From Apostichopus japonicus (lineage: Eukaryota > Echinodermata > Holothuroidea > Aspidochirotida > Stichopodidae), in the NCBI RefSeq assembly GCF_037975245.1, contig NC_092564.1, positions 19,728,484 to 19,792,483 on the forward strand: 64,000 nt of DNA. The letters run 5' to 3'. Under the pieces are notes generated by a model. The model saw nothing but the letters and a program-made list of their open reading frames with translations. It was not told the origin of the DNA and made no database searches. A program made the translations under genes and the position numbers. The first letter of the stretch is position 1, and each line of letters begins with the position of its first letter. Below, piece by piece: positions 63,241 to 64,000 of the stretch.

Positions 63241-64000
63241 GGTTGAGATTATGCAACTTAGCCTCCCAATTTTCTTCAGGAAATGAGAATGAAAAATGAA
63301 TATTGCACAAAGCACACTTTTACAGTAAAGATTCCACCAATATTTTACACTGTTCATAGAAATTTGGATGAGTAATATCAGATGACCCCGGTAAATGTTT
63401 TGTCTGGATCGTAACAAAGAATAGTGTTTTTTGGTGATTTTTGTGTATTTCGTAGTGTTTGTGCTTTTTCCAAACTAATTTTTCCAAACTGTTCTAAAGA
63501 ATGGTAGAATTTCCCAGGGATACACCTCAAGGATCAGCAAACCTTTTCTCTGCCATTTTTCGTAAGCATCAACGAGTGTCCCAACAAAGAATTTTAATAA
63601 AGTTGTTTTTTAGTATTTCTTTTTGTGCAAATTTAACGTGGTTCCGCTTTTGCTGGTTTCTCCGCAGTTTGCGATGACTTTGCACAATTCCTACTAACCT
63701 ATCTTCAATCAACCAATGCATTTTGCTTTACTTTTCTTGTTTACTACACTTCATGACCTTTTGACCCAAAACAAGGACTCCTAGTGACTAAAATTCTTAA
63801 TGGTCACCTGTTTGAAATAATTGACACATTTCTTTTGTCTAAGTCTTTGGTTGACATCTGTGAGCTGTTGACCGATTGACGGTGCTTAATGATCCTGTTC
63901 ATGGCGAATACTAACTATGAATAATCAACAATAATAATAAGAACAAGGACAAGGACAATCGTTATCATAATCATGATGATTGATGATGATGAATATCATA
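63241..64000. other. Right end of window, nothing firm
   Basis: AT-rich, likely intron of the coiled-coil gene or intergenic. An acceptor-like TTTCTCCGCAG at about 63665 leads into a frame that stops after nine codons. ATG/ATC-rich simple repeat at the very end. Confidence 0.35.

Overview
The window is animal nuclear DNA: AT-rich, with spliced genes that have long introns and GT-AG junctions, several TA/CA/ATT microsatellites, many poly-G/poly-C tracts and a dense load of small transposons. Gene content (an ENTREP/FAM189-like gene, a ZFAND5/6 gene and a small microseminoprotein/PSP94-like gene cluster) plus recurring TAGGCCTA-type words suggest a deuterostome invertebrate, most likely an echinoderm and perhaps a sea cucumber. 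The species call is inference; no rRNA or mitochondrial marker is present.

Layout. 1-4.7 kb: no gene supported; an inverted-repeat element at 2.83-3.71 kb. 4.7-12.7 kb (+): a six-exon gene encoding a 782-residue four-pass membrane protein with a PPxY motif, of ENTREP/FAM189 type, with a long 3'UTR. 13.8-16.2 kb: array of diverged repeats rich in AGGTCA/TGACCT words, ending in a CA microsatellite. 21.0-28.9 kb (-): complete 208-residue A20/AN1 zinc-finger gene (ZFAND5/6 type) in three coding exons, convergent with the first gene. A 373-bp hAT-like MITE sits exactly at one of its splice donors. 29-36 kb: mostly repeats. 35.9-41.4 kb (-): a small secreted cysteine-rich protein gene resembling beta-microseminoprotein; 42.7-45.2 kb holds a decayed tandem copy. 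45-53 kb: repeats (dispersed repeat, GCCC array, tRNA-derived SINE, LINE fragment). 53.0-58.6 kb (+): candidate exons of an unidentified gene, interrupted by a 976-bp hAT-like element with a perfect 8-bp target duplication. 60.9 kb (+): first coding exon of an unidentified coiled-coil protein that continues beyond the exons visible here; then a TIR element and tandem repeats to the end.

The genes do not form one pathway. ENTREP family proteins recruit ubiquitin ligases through PPxY motifs, and ZFAND5/6 proteins bind ubiquitin; both families lie on the same chromosome arms in vertebrates, so this pair may be ancestral linkage. The most noteworthy items are the MITE at the ZFAND donor site, the microseminoprotein-like live/dead pair, and the unidentified gene at 53-58.6 kb.
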